From contig CM041776.1 in assembly GCA_023374045.1 (NCBI GenBank), forward strand, positions 142,975,296-143,039,295: 64,000 bases of DNA, given 5' to 3'. Each line of letters starts with the position of its first letter. The stretch's first letter is position 1. Of this stretch, positions 45,568 to 58,721 are shown piece after piece. The notes beneath the pieces are model-generated. The model saw nothing but the letters and a program-made list of their open reading frames with translations. It was not told the origin of the DNA and ran no database searches. This stretch comes from Limonium bicolor (lineage: Eukaryota > Streptophyta > Magnoliopsida > Caryophyllales > Plumbaginaceae). The translations under genes and the position numbers were made by a program.

Positions 45568-46410
45568 CTTCGGATTCACAACGATTCTTCACACCGGGAT
45601 TCGTCGAGTGCCCCGTTGACGGCAGACCCGAAAGGTTTTCGAACCAAGCTTCTGGTTGTTGGTTGTTCTTGCTGTTCTTCACGCTTTGGAGGTGGTTTGG
45701 TTGATGTTTGATGATTGATGATGTTGTGGGAGTTGAAAAATATGTTTTAGTGTTGATTTTGGTGAGATTTCGGTGTTTGATTGTGGCTCTGGATTTCAAA
45801 AACGTGGAGAGAGAGAGACGGCTGCCTTCTTTGAGAGTCTAGGGTTCTTGAGGTTATGAGATTCTGATTTTATCCAAAAACCTATCCCCTTATATAGACT
45901 TTCTTAAAGATAAAGAAAATCTAGTAAAAGTAAGATTCTTTGGTATTTTAATTAAAAGACTTCCCAAAGGAATTTTGCTGTGAAATTTTAACCACATGTC
46001 AAGGATGGATATTATGAATTTTATGAGTTGGAACCGAATTTTTTAAATGTTGGAATATTTTTAAATTGAATTTCCCGTCAGATTCAGTCAGAAATTGCTA
46101 GAAAATTATTGGAAATTCGAAAAATCAAAATTCCAACGCCATTATGCTTAAAATGCCGTCCTCTATCATGGGTTAAAATATCAAAGCATTTCGAGCTGAT
46201 TTGGGCGTCCTTTGGAGGAGGGAGAAAGCCTATAGGAGGTCTTAGGAGCCTTAAAAATTACGAAAACGCCCCTGACAATGACGAAGGTGCTCCTCATGCC
46301 ATGGAACACGCCAATCAGGCCGGAATCTCTCACTACTTGATTGAAATATCCCTCACAACACCAAAACCTCGTAGACCTTAACCAGGGGGGTCAAAATTTT
46401 GGGTATAACA
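45568..46410 (-). repeat. 5' LTR of Tat-like element, segment 2
   Basis: Continues the LTR after the LARD-like insertion and ends GGGTATAACA at 46410, followed by TSD ATTTA (46411-46415). Colinear with 21588-22430. Confidence 0.92.
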
Positions 46411-46415
46411 ATTTA

Positions 46416-46576
46416 GTAACCATGGGATGGTAGTTGTAGTATGAGGATATAAGGATGCAAAATCTGTAGCAAAGAATGCTAGGAATGCATTGGAGAAACT
46501 AGGAGGAATTAAGTGTATTTGGAGAACTTGAGGTGGGTGTTTAATACCTCGGAAACAAATTAAAAAGGATTTAGGT
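46416..46576 (+). repeat. solo LTR D, segment 2
   Basis: A 161-bp island of LTR D between the Tat-like element and solo LTR C. It ends with TSD TAGGT (46572-46576). Confidence 0.82.
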
Positions 46577-49500
46577 TGTAACACCCCATCCAACAATAAC
46601 ACACTTACAATAATCTGCAGCGGAAAACAACCTCATCACATTACTTATCTCGTTGGTGTTACACGCCGTTAGCCACCCACGTGGCTAACAAGGCTAATAC
46701 ATACACATTGTACCGGTCTGATGGGCTAAATTCCCGAGCAACTATACATTATTATCCCTTTCCATTAACAACAACAACAACAACACCTTATCAACTATAC
46801 CGAGTATTAATAAACTGGTGCCGACAACAATTTCGGTCTTACTACACCTACTGTATATATACACTTAAATGTTTACCCATGTACGACGACTACCCGTCCT
46901 ACTCTCGAACGGCTTCCAGCACTTCGTACCTGAAATAGGAAAAGAAGAGAAAGGGTGGCCCCCAAGGGGCTCAGCACCTTTGCTGGTATGGTAATCCCGC
47001 AGCCCACATGCTACCGGGCCACGCACAACTAATTGTCGTTAGCATGCGGTTGATTTTTAAATCATACATGCAACTATAACACAACACATAATCATTCGCC
47101 TCAACGGGCTCAACAAACGGATAATATATCCTTACTTAATAAGTCACTCATGGTATTCATCATCCTAGAGTGTTCCTCCTCTAATGGAGCTACTTCCTTA
47201 ATAGACGACACATACCCTTAAATCGGGTTATCCTTAAACGCCTCTTATCACAAACTGGGAATCATATCCATGATCCACACACTCCACATTATACAACCTA
47301 CAACATACACTACATACAACACTTAACAACACTTTGCACGTTTCCACGTGCACAACATAATACCGCAACAGATATTGCATCACAACAAATATACATAACA
47401 TAACGGGAGTGGTTCTCTTAAGAACCGACCCAAACATTGTTTATACACTGGTGAGCCTAGAGAATGTTGCCAGTCTCATGATAAGCTCGTTATACAATAA
47501 CAACAACACTCATTACCGTCCTAATAGTTGGACGAGTAACTTAAGTTAAGGCGGTTCGGGTTTGGAGGCCCGAACACACCACACAAACACATGTTCCCCC
47601 TAAACCGATCATAAGTCAGAATAGCTAAGCTTTGGAGTAAGCTAATGGGAGATCATAACCCGTGAGGGAAACAACCATAACAAAGAGAAGGGTAAGGCTA
47701 GGAAGGATACCCTCTCCCAAACAACGCGCGACCGGCCAAACCGGATTCCTCACTACTGTTAGTACATACTTACTTTAGATAATAGTTAGAACCCCACTAT
47801 GGAGTCTATCACACCTACACACATACAGTATTACAACTGGGTTAAACACACAAGGGAGATCCCTACATTCACATACACATATCACACAATTAACACACGC
47901 ATAGCCGTGGTTAGTACGTCCCATGGTACGGGTCGTTTACTCCGAATACCGAACTCTCATGTGATCCTAGACTCAGTTAACTAAGGTTAACACTTCCGAG
48001 GTTAAATGGTATCGGAGTTGTACACGCCACATAAATGAATTACTATAAACTCATTAATGTTTAATCTTACAACGTGGCAAACATACAGAAAAACACATTG
48101 GCATACAAGCCGGTGTAATCCGGTAGGACACAGGTTGCAAGAAAACATACCTGTCACCGGAGTCCACTTTATCACGCCCACTTATGTTCCTCGAGCAATT
48201 CTCGAACAACTGATAACATTACATGTACTTTTATTAACATCGGGGTAGCATGATTATTTAATGTCTAATGCTTATAACTTTTCCCCGTTAACTTAGTTAA
48301 ATAACTTAACATTTTAACTTGTTTTACTTTCACATTTTATTACAACTTTTCACCCATTTAATTGTCACTAAAACTCACCTAACAAGTCCTTAACAACCTT
48401 ATAACATCATTACCTATCAATCCCCATCATTACACATCATTTCCATACCTTAAAACAACAATTTTGGTCCATACAGTGGCCTGTCCGAACTTGTGTCCGG
48501 ACTTCCCAAGTTCGGACACAACCGCGACCTAATACTGAAAACTATACACACGTCCGAACTTGTGTCCGGACTTCCCAAGTTCGGACACAGTTCGAGAGAA
48601 ATTCCTAGATTGAAATAGTGACGTCCGAACTTGTGTCCGGACTTCCCAAGTTCGGACACAGTTCGAGAGTGGAATTTTCCTTGTCCAACAGAGCCTGTCC
48701 GAACTTCCATGTCCGGACGGAAGTTCGGACAAGGCAAAATTCTCAATTCTCAAGCCTTTAAACACTTAGATAACTTTCCCAAAGCCTCCAAAACTTATAG
48801 TTTATACTCCTTAAGTCCCTTAGTGATGATTCATGCCAATTCTAACCATTATACCAAGACATTTCTTCCACACAACATCATCATTCAAACATCCTTTCTT
48901 ACATATCAAAACTCCTTATGTCATTCTTACAATTCTTTTCCCAAGCTTACACTTCCTCCTTAATTTTTTTCCAAGTGGTATCTCACCAATATTGACCACT
49001 ATACCAAGGTGTTTCCTCTACACCTTAACATCATCTCTCAAACTTCTTTTCTTACTAACTAAACCTCCTTTTTCACATCCCACCTAAACATCACTTATTC
49101 CTTGAATATCAACATTATCTAAACCTTAAACAAACTCCTCCAAGCTTAAATACATTCTCAAAGCACATATTGAATTCCTAGAACTTCCAAGACAATGCCT
49201 AAATCCTTGCATCACTCTAATCACCTTAACACATGTTTTCTTCTCAAGTAAACATTTATTCACCTTTAACACTTCCTAGATCACCAAGACCATTTAAAAC
49301 ACTTAGAACTTCTCACACATTTTTCCCAAATTTGGCCATAGCTTCTCTTGTATATACTCACATCCAAACACTTAGGTTTTTACCTTATTTCATTCAAAAC
49401 ACCCTAAATCCATCAAACACATTTTTATACACAAACTTCACACATTTAGCACTAATCACAATATAGTGCATAACTTAAATTGCTTGGCACTTAGGCCCTT

Positions 49501-51170
49501 AAACAACATGGCTCTTAGGCCCTTAAATTGCATAAACCTTAAACACTGAATTTCCCACATAAGTAATGCCTTTGACCTGCAAATACATACACCAATACAT
49601 ATTCCTTTAATAAACTCCTTGAGAGCATTTTACTAGCTCATTCACCATTGGCTCCTTAGGTATTTTATTAAGCAAATCAAGCTCATTTTCCTAAGGCATT
49701 TAAACTACATTGAGATAGTTTGTTTACCTCTTTTCCTCTCAAACTTCTTTCTTGTTTCCTTGTAAAACCGGTGGGGTGTTTGGTTGTTTGTCAACTTCTA
49801 AACAATGTACAAATAATAGAATGAGTATTCAAGCATTATGCTTCATCTCATTGTAAACCCTAGTTACACATATTGTTTTAACACATTAAGGTAATTGTTT
49901 TACCTTGGAATTGGAAGAGAACTTGAACAAGTATCAAGAGAGGACTCCTCCTAGCCCTTGGAAGATTCAAATGAAGCTAAAACAAGCAAGGTAAATACAC
50001 CATGGTGAGGTGAATTTTCGGTCAACATGAAAACATGGAGGAAACATGGATTTTCTTTGAGTTTCCTTACCTAGGAGCAAAGAAGAGTAATAATGTGTAG
50101 AAACACAAGCTCAAGCTCCATCAATGGTGATTCTCCATGGCACCAAAATTGAGCTCTTGAAGATTTGAAAAGGTGGAAGTGTAGAGCTTGACCTAACTAA
50201 GACAAATATGGTCTTAGAATTTGATTTGGAGCATGGAGTTGGATTTGGCAAGGAAATGAAGATGGAGAAGAGAGGGCTGTTGCAAATCGTAAATGGGGAA
50301 AGGAGAAGGTGAAGAACCGTGTGAAATGAAAGAAGAGAAGGAAATGAGAAGATGAGTTTGCTTTTTGGAGATATTTATGTTATAAAGCAAAATAGTACTT
50401 TACTTTAAGTTTTACTTTACTTATTTGATTTCTTTTACAACTTGGTGACTCACTACTACAAAAACCGGCCACCATTTAGTTAGAAGGGTAATGTAGTCTT
50501 TATTGACTCATTTAATTACTTATAACATCATATGTTACAAACTAGCTTATAAAATCACTATTCACAAACTAAGGCACATAGAAGTGAAATTTTGATTTCC
50601 CATTAATATAGCCACCCAAATGTGATACTATATAGTACACATGTTAATTAAAGGAGTAATGATGGACATTTAGCCATTCAAAACTCATTACAAGACAATT
50701 TTTCAAAAACGTGCTTTAAGACTCCTTAAAGCACATTTTGTGTTTTAACTTGTTTTCAAGCTTGGTTTTCTTTGGTAATTGATTTAATATGTTCATTAAC
50801 ATATTTATAAAGTATAGGTATGACCATTAGGTCTTATACACATTTATCCCAAGCTTAGAGCACATTTTTGCTCTTATTGACTTTAAGGTATTTTCTTGTG
50901 TTTTATTTGGTTTAACTGTCCACCAAAGTTTCCTAAGGACTTATTTAGCCTTATTAAATCCTTATTAAATGTTATCAAGTCTTGGTAGGCTCTTTGGGTC
51001 CTAACCAAGTTCACTCATAGCTTAGAGCATGTTTTTGCTCAAACTGTGTCTTAATGCTTTATTGCATTTATTATGGTTTAAATTGTTCACTGATGTTACT
51101 AAGGCACTTTTTAGCCTTTACATACCATAATTTGATATTTAAACCACATATCAAGGTTTGGGGTATTTCA
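46577..51170 (-). repeat. solo LTR C (4594 bp)
   Basis: TGTAACACCCCATCCAACAA...GGGGTATTTCA, flanked by perfect TSD TAGGT (46572-46576 and 51171-51175). The termini match LTRs A, B and D, but the body is a different family. It contains a GTCCGAACTTG array. No PBS, PPT or coding sequence, hence solo. Confidence 0.9.
48483..48730. repeat. dyad-module array in solo LTR C
   Basis: Four modules with arms GTCCGAACTTG and CAAGTTCGGAC around a central GTCCGGAC (itself a perfect palindrome), about 60-75 bp apart. Confidence 0.85.
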
Positions 51171-51175
51171 TAGGT

Positions 51176-53558
51176 AATGGGAAGAACTAGGATGAAAAGA
51201 TAATGTAATAAGGATGCTAGTATTGGTATTGGTAGTAGGAGTATTGAATGGTAAAAGTTGGAACAAAAATCTGTAGCATCGGTGGGAGCAAAAACTAGTA
51301 TAAGTGTTGGATTGGAGTGAGGAGGAATGTGTAAGTGAATGTAGGAATTGAGTAGTAAGTTTGGTGGATGAACCAAGGTGATTTGGAGGGCTTAATTAGT
51401 GCTAAATCATGTGGGGAAGTATTGGTAAAGGTTGGGGAAACAACGGGTAAAGAAATCAACTGAAAACAGATTTTAAAACTGAAGTACTGGGCCGGACCGG
51501 ACTTGCGACCGGACTTGCAAGGTCGGTCGAGCCCAGAATCACAAAGACGGGAACCTTTTGGAATGGACCGGACTTGTGACCGGACATGCAAGTTCGGTCG
51601 AACCAGAAAATTTTCCCGTCTGAAACCTTCTGGAATAGACCGGACTTGCGACCGGACATGCAAGTTCGGTCGAACCAGAAAAATTCTCCCGTCTGAAACC
51701 TTCTGGAATAGACCGGAATTCTGACCGGACATGCAAGTTCGGTCGGTCCAGGAAATTTTCCCGTAATGAGAGCTACTAGAATGGACCGGACTTGCAAGTT
51801 CGGTCGAGTAAAAAAAAAATCTATTATATGATTATAGTAATCATATGTATGCATATATATGCCTATACACACATATGCATATGTATGTAGTAAAACACCA
51901 TTAATGAAGTAGTAATGGTAAGAAAATAAGTAAATGAGTAAGGAAGCAAGTTTAAGAAGTAATAAGGAAAAGAATGGTCTAACAATCAAGTATGATGGTA
52001 AAGGAGTAGCAAGTATACAGTAGGAGTATTAATGAAAGAGTAAGTTGGATCATTGATCATGCAACTTCGTGTATGTATAGGATCAAGTAGTTGAACATTG
52101 AAGGGACCCGGTAGTACGAATACGATGATGAACGGTATGATTTCTTCATGCTCCGTATCCTAACCTGGTTACCCCGATTGGTGTGCTTATGTGATCACCA
52201 ATAAGATAAATGCACGAATCGGACTTATATTGCACTTAACTGTGTTTGAACTATTTTGTTCTTGTGTATCATCTTGAACATTTAGTTTGTATAATTCATG
52301 AAATGTATGAATGGAAATGAAGAGTATGTGTAAGTAATGGGTACTTGTGTATTGTATGGATGTATGGAAATGAAGTACTGACTTCTACTAATTCCTAACA
52401 ATATAACTCCTAACATGAGTAATGAGTAAATGGAATGAGTAGAAGTCCGATATAGTTTCGGCCACGCGTGAGGATAAGGAAACACAAGAGGTTGGATCCG
52501 AATCCTGGCTGTAATCTTTTCCATGGACCAAATCCCTTGAATGGGTAGCGTCCTGGATTAGTGGGCCACCCCAAAGCCCGGTGGTAGGATGTAGTAATCC
52601 CTGCCCGGAGGTCATACCGACTTAACTGGAGTAAAGTAAGTAAGAAGTAAGTATTGTATGTGTATCGGTCTTGGCTATTGTAAGTCATTGACCTTGAGTA
52701 AATGAGTATTGAACACCCGATTAACCCGGGTGTGTAAAGAAGCTAACAAGCCTTATGTGTGAATTGGAGAAGTGTATCTCCGTATTGCGTATTGAGTAGG
52801 TAACGAGTATGTATTGTGTATGTGTATTGTGGAAGATGGTAAGTAAGTGTTGGTTGACTGGTATTGTCTTCCAAACATGTATTGTACTGGGCGTATGTAT
52901 GTATACCTTGCGTAGTATTGTAGTGTCATGAATGAAAGCATGTATGTATGAATGTATGTATTGTAAATTGAATTGCATGTTCAGCGTTATCATATTCAGC
53001 GTAAGCTGACCCCCTAGGGGGAACGTTTTTAGTGTGCAGGTACCGAAGTGGATATGGTCAAGGTAAGAGACTGGCGGATCTACCTAGATCATTGGAAATG
53101 AAATGTAGATAGTAGTAAATGGTATAAGGCTTGTAGCCTTGAGGTAGTAGTGTACCAATGGGGTACACCTTATGCATTATAAGCATGTAGATGCGAGAAA
53201 TGGGTAGATGTAGACTCTTAAGGAGTGTGTATGAGCTTGGAAGAAGTATTGTATTGTATCAGGATCCTAGTAAACTCGGTATGTTATTTTGTATTGGATG
53301 GTATTGTAATGGAGTATTGTACTGAATGTAAAGTTGTAGTACTCAGTAAGTAATGGGAGTATGTACTGTATTTGTGTAGTACTCGGAGATTCCGGTCCAT
53401 CAGACCGATGCTGTATGTAGTAGTAGTAGCTTTGTTAGTCACGTGGGTGACTAGCGGCATTGTATCACCCACCGTATGTAAGTATGTATCCGCTGCGTAA
53501 TTCTGGAAGTACGAGGAGATTGGACGGTAATGATGGTATTAACGGTAGGGGTGTTACA
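51176..53558 (+). repeat. solo LTR D, segment 3
   Basis: Reverse complement of the first part of LTR B. Ends GGTAGGGGTGTTACA at 53558, followed by TSD ACAAT (53559-53563). Confidence 0.88.
51493..51806. repeat. dyad-module array in solo LTR D
   Basis: Five modules with arms GGACCGGACTTG and CAAGTTCGGTC and a central GACCGGACATG copy. Confidence 0.85.
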
Positions 53559-53563
53559 ACAAT

Positions 53564-56500
53564 ACAAGAGTACACACGATTCTTACCTTCACAAAAGTTA
53601 GCCAAGTTACACATCCGGGTTAATCGGAATGCTGTTTACTCTTTTACTCATTACACATTACTTACTCTTACTTACACTTACTTACTTTTCCATTCTTATT
53701 ACTCATTCTTACTTACTTACTCTTACTCATGTTAAGTCGGTATGACCTCCGGCCCAGGGACTACACCATTCCACCACCAGGATTTACTTGACTCACCAAT
53801 CCGGGATGCTACCCATTTAAGGGGTATGGGCCGCGGACCAGTTTAAGAGTCAGGACTTGGATCCAACCTCTTGTGTCTCCGCATCCTCACGCGTGGCCGA
53901 AACTATATCGGACTTCTACTCATTCCAATTTAATTACCAATTTATTAAGTTAGATTGGTTAGCTTGTTAGGAATCAGTTAGAAGTCCAATCACAATAATA
54001 CTCGGTCACAACATAGTTCATCAAGCATACACACACTCATTACCATCCATACATTTCATGAATTATACAAACTATGATTTACAAGACAATATTCAACAAG
54101 ATACATCACTACATATTCACAAGTAAGCATAATAACTCTGATTCGTGCATTGATCTTATTTGGATCAATTAGCACACAACACACAAATCAGAGTAACCAG
54201 GTAGCATACGGGGCATGAGGAATTCATACCGTTCACCGTTGTACTTGTATCCGACGTTCCTTCGGTGTTCAAAATCCAAGTCCTAACATATACATGCAAT
54301 TGGTGGTTATTACCCTTATTAACCTTACTAATTACATTACTAACATTTCCTGGTTTATACTTACTAATTCTTTGTTGTTCCAATACATATACTTAGGTTA
54401 CTTACTTAAAATTATTTTCTAAACTTGTTTATGGCCTTAATGACCTTTAAACATCATTAATTATGTCTTAATCATTATAATATCATACCCATCCTTAACC
54501 TACCTTAGATTAGCTGAAAAATACATTCTGGAAGGTTTTTAGTGGCCGGGTTGTTGTCCGCGTTTACAAACCGGACCAACACGTTGGGGACAGTCCTCGG
54601 GTAGAAAATGCATGGTCCGGGTTTACATCCTAGTGTACAAACCCGGACCACTGTTTGAAGTTGCTACGGGTGAGTTTTTTCGCATGGTCCGGGTTTGTGT
54701 ACTTTGCAAACCCGGACCACTTGTTTTGGTATGTTACAGGTATGTTTTTGGGGTGGTCCGGGTTAGTGTCTTGGTTTGTAAACCCGGACCACTCCTTTTG
54801 TAAACTTTCTGTCGAGTTTTTATACTGGTCCGGGTTTGCGCACTGGTTTGCAGACTCGGACCAGTTACAGTTTTGCAATTTATATAAGTTTTTGAACTTG
54901 TTTCAATCCCAAACTTCTACCAATCTCTTCCCTAATATTTCTACATATAATCTAGCATGTTTTAAATTTGTTTAAGTACTTTAAACTAGCCTAAACAAAC
55001 ACTATAAAAATCTGTTACATTTACACATTCACTGTAAGTTTTCTTCCTCTGTTACATTTCTACTTCTTCAACTAATGCTACAGACTCTTCCATTCTTCTC
55101 CCCACTAACTAAATGACCCTCAATCTATCCTAACTTAGTTTGACAACTCCCAATATACCACTTAAAACTCCACTCAACTACATCTCCTTTTCTTGTTACA
55201 AAACAAAGTGAAAAACCTTATTCTTTCCTTCTCTCACATCAACCAAGTCTCTAATTTCTAACCAAATTTTGACAGAGGTTCCTTACATTTCTAAGTGTTC
55301 TCACCACATAATTTTGCACACTCAATATGTTCACAACCTGCACAACATATACATTATTATCACATCACATTCTAAATAGTTACTGCACACTTAACAATTT
55401 ACACCTAGCACTTGTTTATTTGTTTTTCAAAGGTTTCAAACTACACATTCAATTAACATTAACTTACTCCATTCCTTTCCTACGGTTACAGTGGCTTAGA
55501 CATTGTTATAGTAATATACCTACACATACACAAACATTAAAATTGTACAGAGGCTTCTTATTACCTTGGTTTCCTTGTTTCTTTTCCTTTTCTCCTCCTT
55601 CTCCTTTCTTGCTCCTCTTTCCTTCTTTGTTTTCTTGATTTATTTAAACCAAGCTACACCATGTAACAAGGTGCACACATACACACCAAACTGGTAAATT
55701 TTCTACATAGGTTTTAAGCCCTAGATTATGAGAAACCACTTAAAACACTTAGTAGGTCTTACCTTGAGTTTCTAATGGAGTTTTGGAGTAGAAAATAACA
55801 AGGCTTCAACTCTCACAATGGCATGCCAAAATCGGCTGACAATGGAATAGTGGTGTTACGTGAGTTTTGTATTTTTGCAAGGAAACATGGAAAAGAGTAA
55901 CGCTTTGGTCTACTTCTTACCCTAGAACATGGAGAAGAAGGTAGATCTTCAAATGGTGTTCTTCAAGCTCTTAAACGATAATACCCTCAAAAATAAAGTT
56001 AGGGGTTTTAGATTTTTGAAGGGTGTAAAATGATCTCCTTAACGATACGAATTCAACGGTATGGTTATTGTAGCATTTGGTGGTGGTTTGAGGTTTCAAG
56101 AATGGAGAAGAAGATAGCTCTGTGTGAGGGGCTCTCAAATCGCCATCGCTGGAACCAGAGAGGAGAAGAGAAAATAGAGAGGAAGAAGGAGATGTGCAGT
56201 ACGTGGGTTGTGAGGGTTAGGAGAGAGAATAGTAAAAGTGAGTCTTCTTTTTGATTTTTAATTGTTTTGTCTTTTGTACATAAGAAGAGAATAAGAGAGT
56301 GTGAGAGAGGCAATTAATCGGCCCATACAACTCACACACACACTTTCAGTTTTTATTTTTAAAAGTGGACACACTAGTTTATTTTAATTACACTCTCACT
56401 CCACAACTTCCCGGTTTTGACAGTTTTTACTATTTTCTCGTTTTAATGATTTTATTAGTCCTAGACCTTCATTAATGTTAATTAATGACTATTTAGTTGA

Positions 56501-56684
56501 CCAAAATTGTTACGAGTCTATTTGACCCGCTTAAGGTCGTGTTTTCCCGGTTACCTCGAAAAACGCGCTTTAATGTTCGTTTGTGTTTTTAATCCGTTTT
56601 AAGGATCCGTTTTCTTTGGGATTTGTTCCCTAATATTTATTTAGGCTTAATTAAGCTTCTAAAATATTTATTAGCCTAATTAAT
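53564..56684 (-). repeat. 5' LTR of element A, second segment
   Basis: Resumes after solo LTR D and is colinear with 7924-10805 from 53843 on. It is cut at 56684 by the Athila element (left TSD TTAAT, 56680-56684); only about 27 bp of the LTR remain to be found outside the window. Confidence 0.88.
54544..54863. repeat. dyad-module array in LTR A (upper copy)
   Basis: Five GGTCCGGGTTT / AAACCCGGACC modules, matching 8635-8960 with small indels; the first module is degraded. Confidence 0.85.
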
Positions 56685-56966
56685 TGATAAGTGCGAAATA
56701 TATAGACTTTTAAGGGTTTAATTACCTTATAATTTGCAGTATTTTAAGTAATATTTCTCACTTATCTTACATTTTTCCTAGATTTATGTTTTGGTATGAA
56801 TTGATATATTTTATGTGTTAAATGTAGGAAAAAGCCATGTTAATGGATAGATAATCTCATGAGCTTTCTAACGCAACAAACGGCGAGTAAAACAGACTTA
56901 TAACGAAGAATCTGGAGCCGGTTGAAGATTGCAATATATATATAAAATCGCTAGCCGCCAAACAGA

Positions 56967-57181
56967 GGCGTCCGCATGGTTATGTCGCGGACCGGTAGGC
57001 GGACACGACTAGAAACAACCGCCTGACTCTGAAGCGGACGGAAGAGGCGGACAACACAGAGACGTCCGCCTGAGTCGTGCGCGGACGGACATGCGGACGG
57101 AAAGAAGACGCGGGCGGTCGCGAGACAGAAGACACGTCCGCATTGATTCCAGGCGGACGCCTGGGCGGACGCGGCGCGGAC
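56967..57181. repeat. dyad-module array in Athila LTR
   Basis: About a dozen GTCCGC or GCGGAC hexamers in mixed orientation, often one inverted and two direct (GTCCGC..GCGGAC..GCGGAC). It lies some 280 bp upstream of the TATA box. Confidence 0.8.
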
Positions 57182-57458
57182 AGGAGGATCAGCGCACCAA
57201 AAATTGCGCCGATCCAGATTTCGACGCGAATTTTCTTTTTCTTCCTTCGCGGCGCCGCATTCGAACTGCTACTTCATTAATTGCAGACGGCGCCCACCTT
57301 AAATCACTCACGCGTGACGCCGGCTCTGTCTGTCTGCAATCAATTCTCTGACTGCAAATCTTCGTGGATCTGCTCATCAACTCCAACGCCATCTACTCAC
57401 CTACTGCACTGCACCGTCCCTGTCACTTCTCCGTTGTCTGCTTCTGAATTCCTCAGCC

Positions 57459-57467
57459 TATATAAAC
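57459..57467 (+). promoter_or_regulatory. TATA box of Athila LTR
   Basis: CTATATAAA in a GC-mixed context, followed by a pyrimidine-rich stretch where transcription would start (about 57490-57500). Confidence 0.6.
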
Positions 57468-57489
57468 CCACACTCTGTTGCAAAAATCA

Positions 57490-58545
57490 TCCATTCACCC
57501 ATTCACGCACCCACGCATCCATCGACCCAATCATCTACATACTCCCTCTCCCACGATCGTACTCCATTCACTTCATTCCTCCATCAACATCATCCATCCA
57601 CTCCATTAAATTCCCACGAAACACATACATCCCACTTTCCATTTTATTTTCCTTTACGCACCAGCTTTACAACAATAAAGTTAGCAGTCGGGGCAACGCA
57701 AGACGAAGTTGAAGCGAGGACCGGAGTGAACTTCTAAACTGGAGTTATCTCTTACCCTTACTTTAATTTATTTAATGCATTCCTTTTCTGTTATCGTTTT
57801 TTTGTAACGATGAGCGAGTAAGTATTTTAGCTTCCCGGGTTGGGAAGCGAACCTATTTCCTAAATTCTATGTATTCTTCAAATAAATTTGTTAACTGCAA
57901 CAGTTCAATTCCTGTCCTTCAAGTGTTTTAATTATTTGGCCGGTAGTTAAAACAACCCTTGTAGTTATTTTATTAAAATGCGAGAGCTGAGATAAATAAC
58001 TAGACGAAGGAAGTTGAACCTAATTAACAGCTAGAAGCGTGATCCGCCTATAGGTTAATTAGACTCCAATAGAAACTGCTCTTTATGCGATTAATTGTGT
58101 CCGGTCTAGAGCATTAGTCTGCTGCTAGGTCTAACAATTGGTTAGGATTCATTATACTTAGTCGTTAATGAATTAATTAAAGTTTCTGAGTTATTGCAGT
58201 AAAATTAAAGGAAGAATTTAGTAACAGATATAAAAGGAATAGGTAAGCAAACAACCCGGGGTGCGCTTTTCTATTTATCACATTCACCACTCTTTAAATC
58301 CCTCTGTTTATTTATTTAAATTGTTCTATTTTTCCTTGTAGTTTAGTTTCTTTTTAATCAATCAATCAAACCGAAAAAGTGATATTTCCTGTTTTCTTTA
58401 GTTTAACTTAATTTCCCAGTTAATCAAATATTTGTCAATTAATTATACGAGGTCCCTGAGATCGACAACCCCATTTAATCACTATACCCGCAAAACGATA
58501 GGTACACTGCCTATGTGGTAGAAGTAGTCACATATTTCTCCATCA
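57490..58545 (+). other. transcribed R-U5 part of Athila LTR
   Basis: Downstream of the TATA box; contains a pyrimidine-rich leader and an A/T-rich tail. No coding sequence supported. Confidence 0.4.
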
Positions 58546-58551
58546 AGTTTT

Positions 58552-58569
58552 TGGCGCCGTTGCCGGGGA
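58552..58569 (+). other. primer-binding site, Athila type
   Basis: TGGCGCCGTTGCCGGGGA, the characteristic Athila primer-binding site (tRNA-Asp type from memory), 6 bp after the LTR. Confidence 0.9.
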
Positions 58570-58721
58570 CCTCCGGCACGGTTAATTGACAATTATTATT
58601 TAATTGGGATAAGTTAAATTTTTCATTCTTTTATTTTTATTTTCTGTTTGATATTTTCTCTTTATTTTTGCCACGTATATAGTTAATCTAGTTTTTCCAT
58701 ATTCATACCAACTCGTCTCTT

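Larger units (their letters stand above)
56685..58545 (+). repeat. 5' LTR of Athila-type element (1861 bp)
   Basis: TGATAAGTGCG...TTCTCCATCA, followed after 6 bp by an Athila-type PBS. Includes a GTCCGC/GCGGAC cluster and a TATA box. The element runs beyond the right edge of the window, so the second LTR and right TSD are not visible. Confidence 0.9.

Noticed and set aside
57077..57712. Arg-rich and Ser/Thr-rich frames at the Athila LTR promoter
   Set aside because: They arise from GCGGAC repeats and CA/CT-rich leader within an LTR; no domain.
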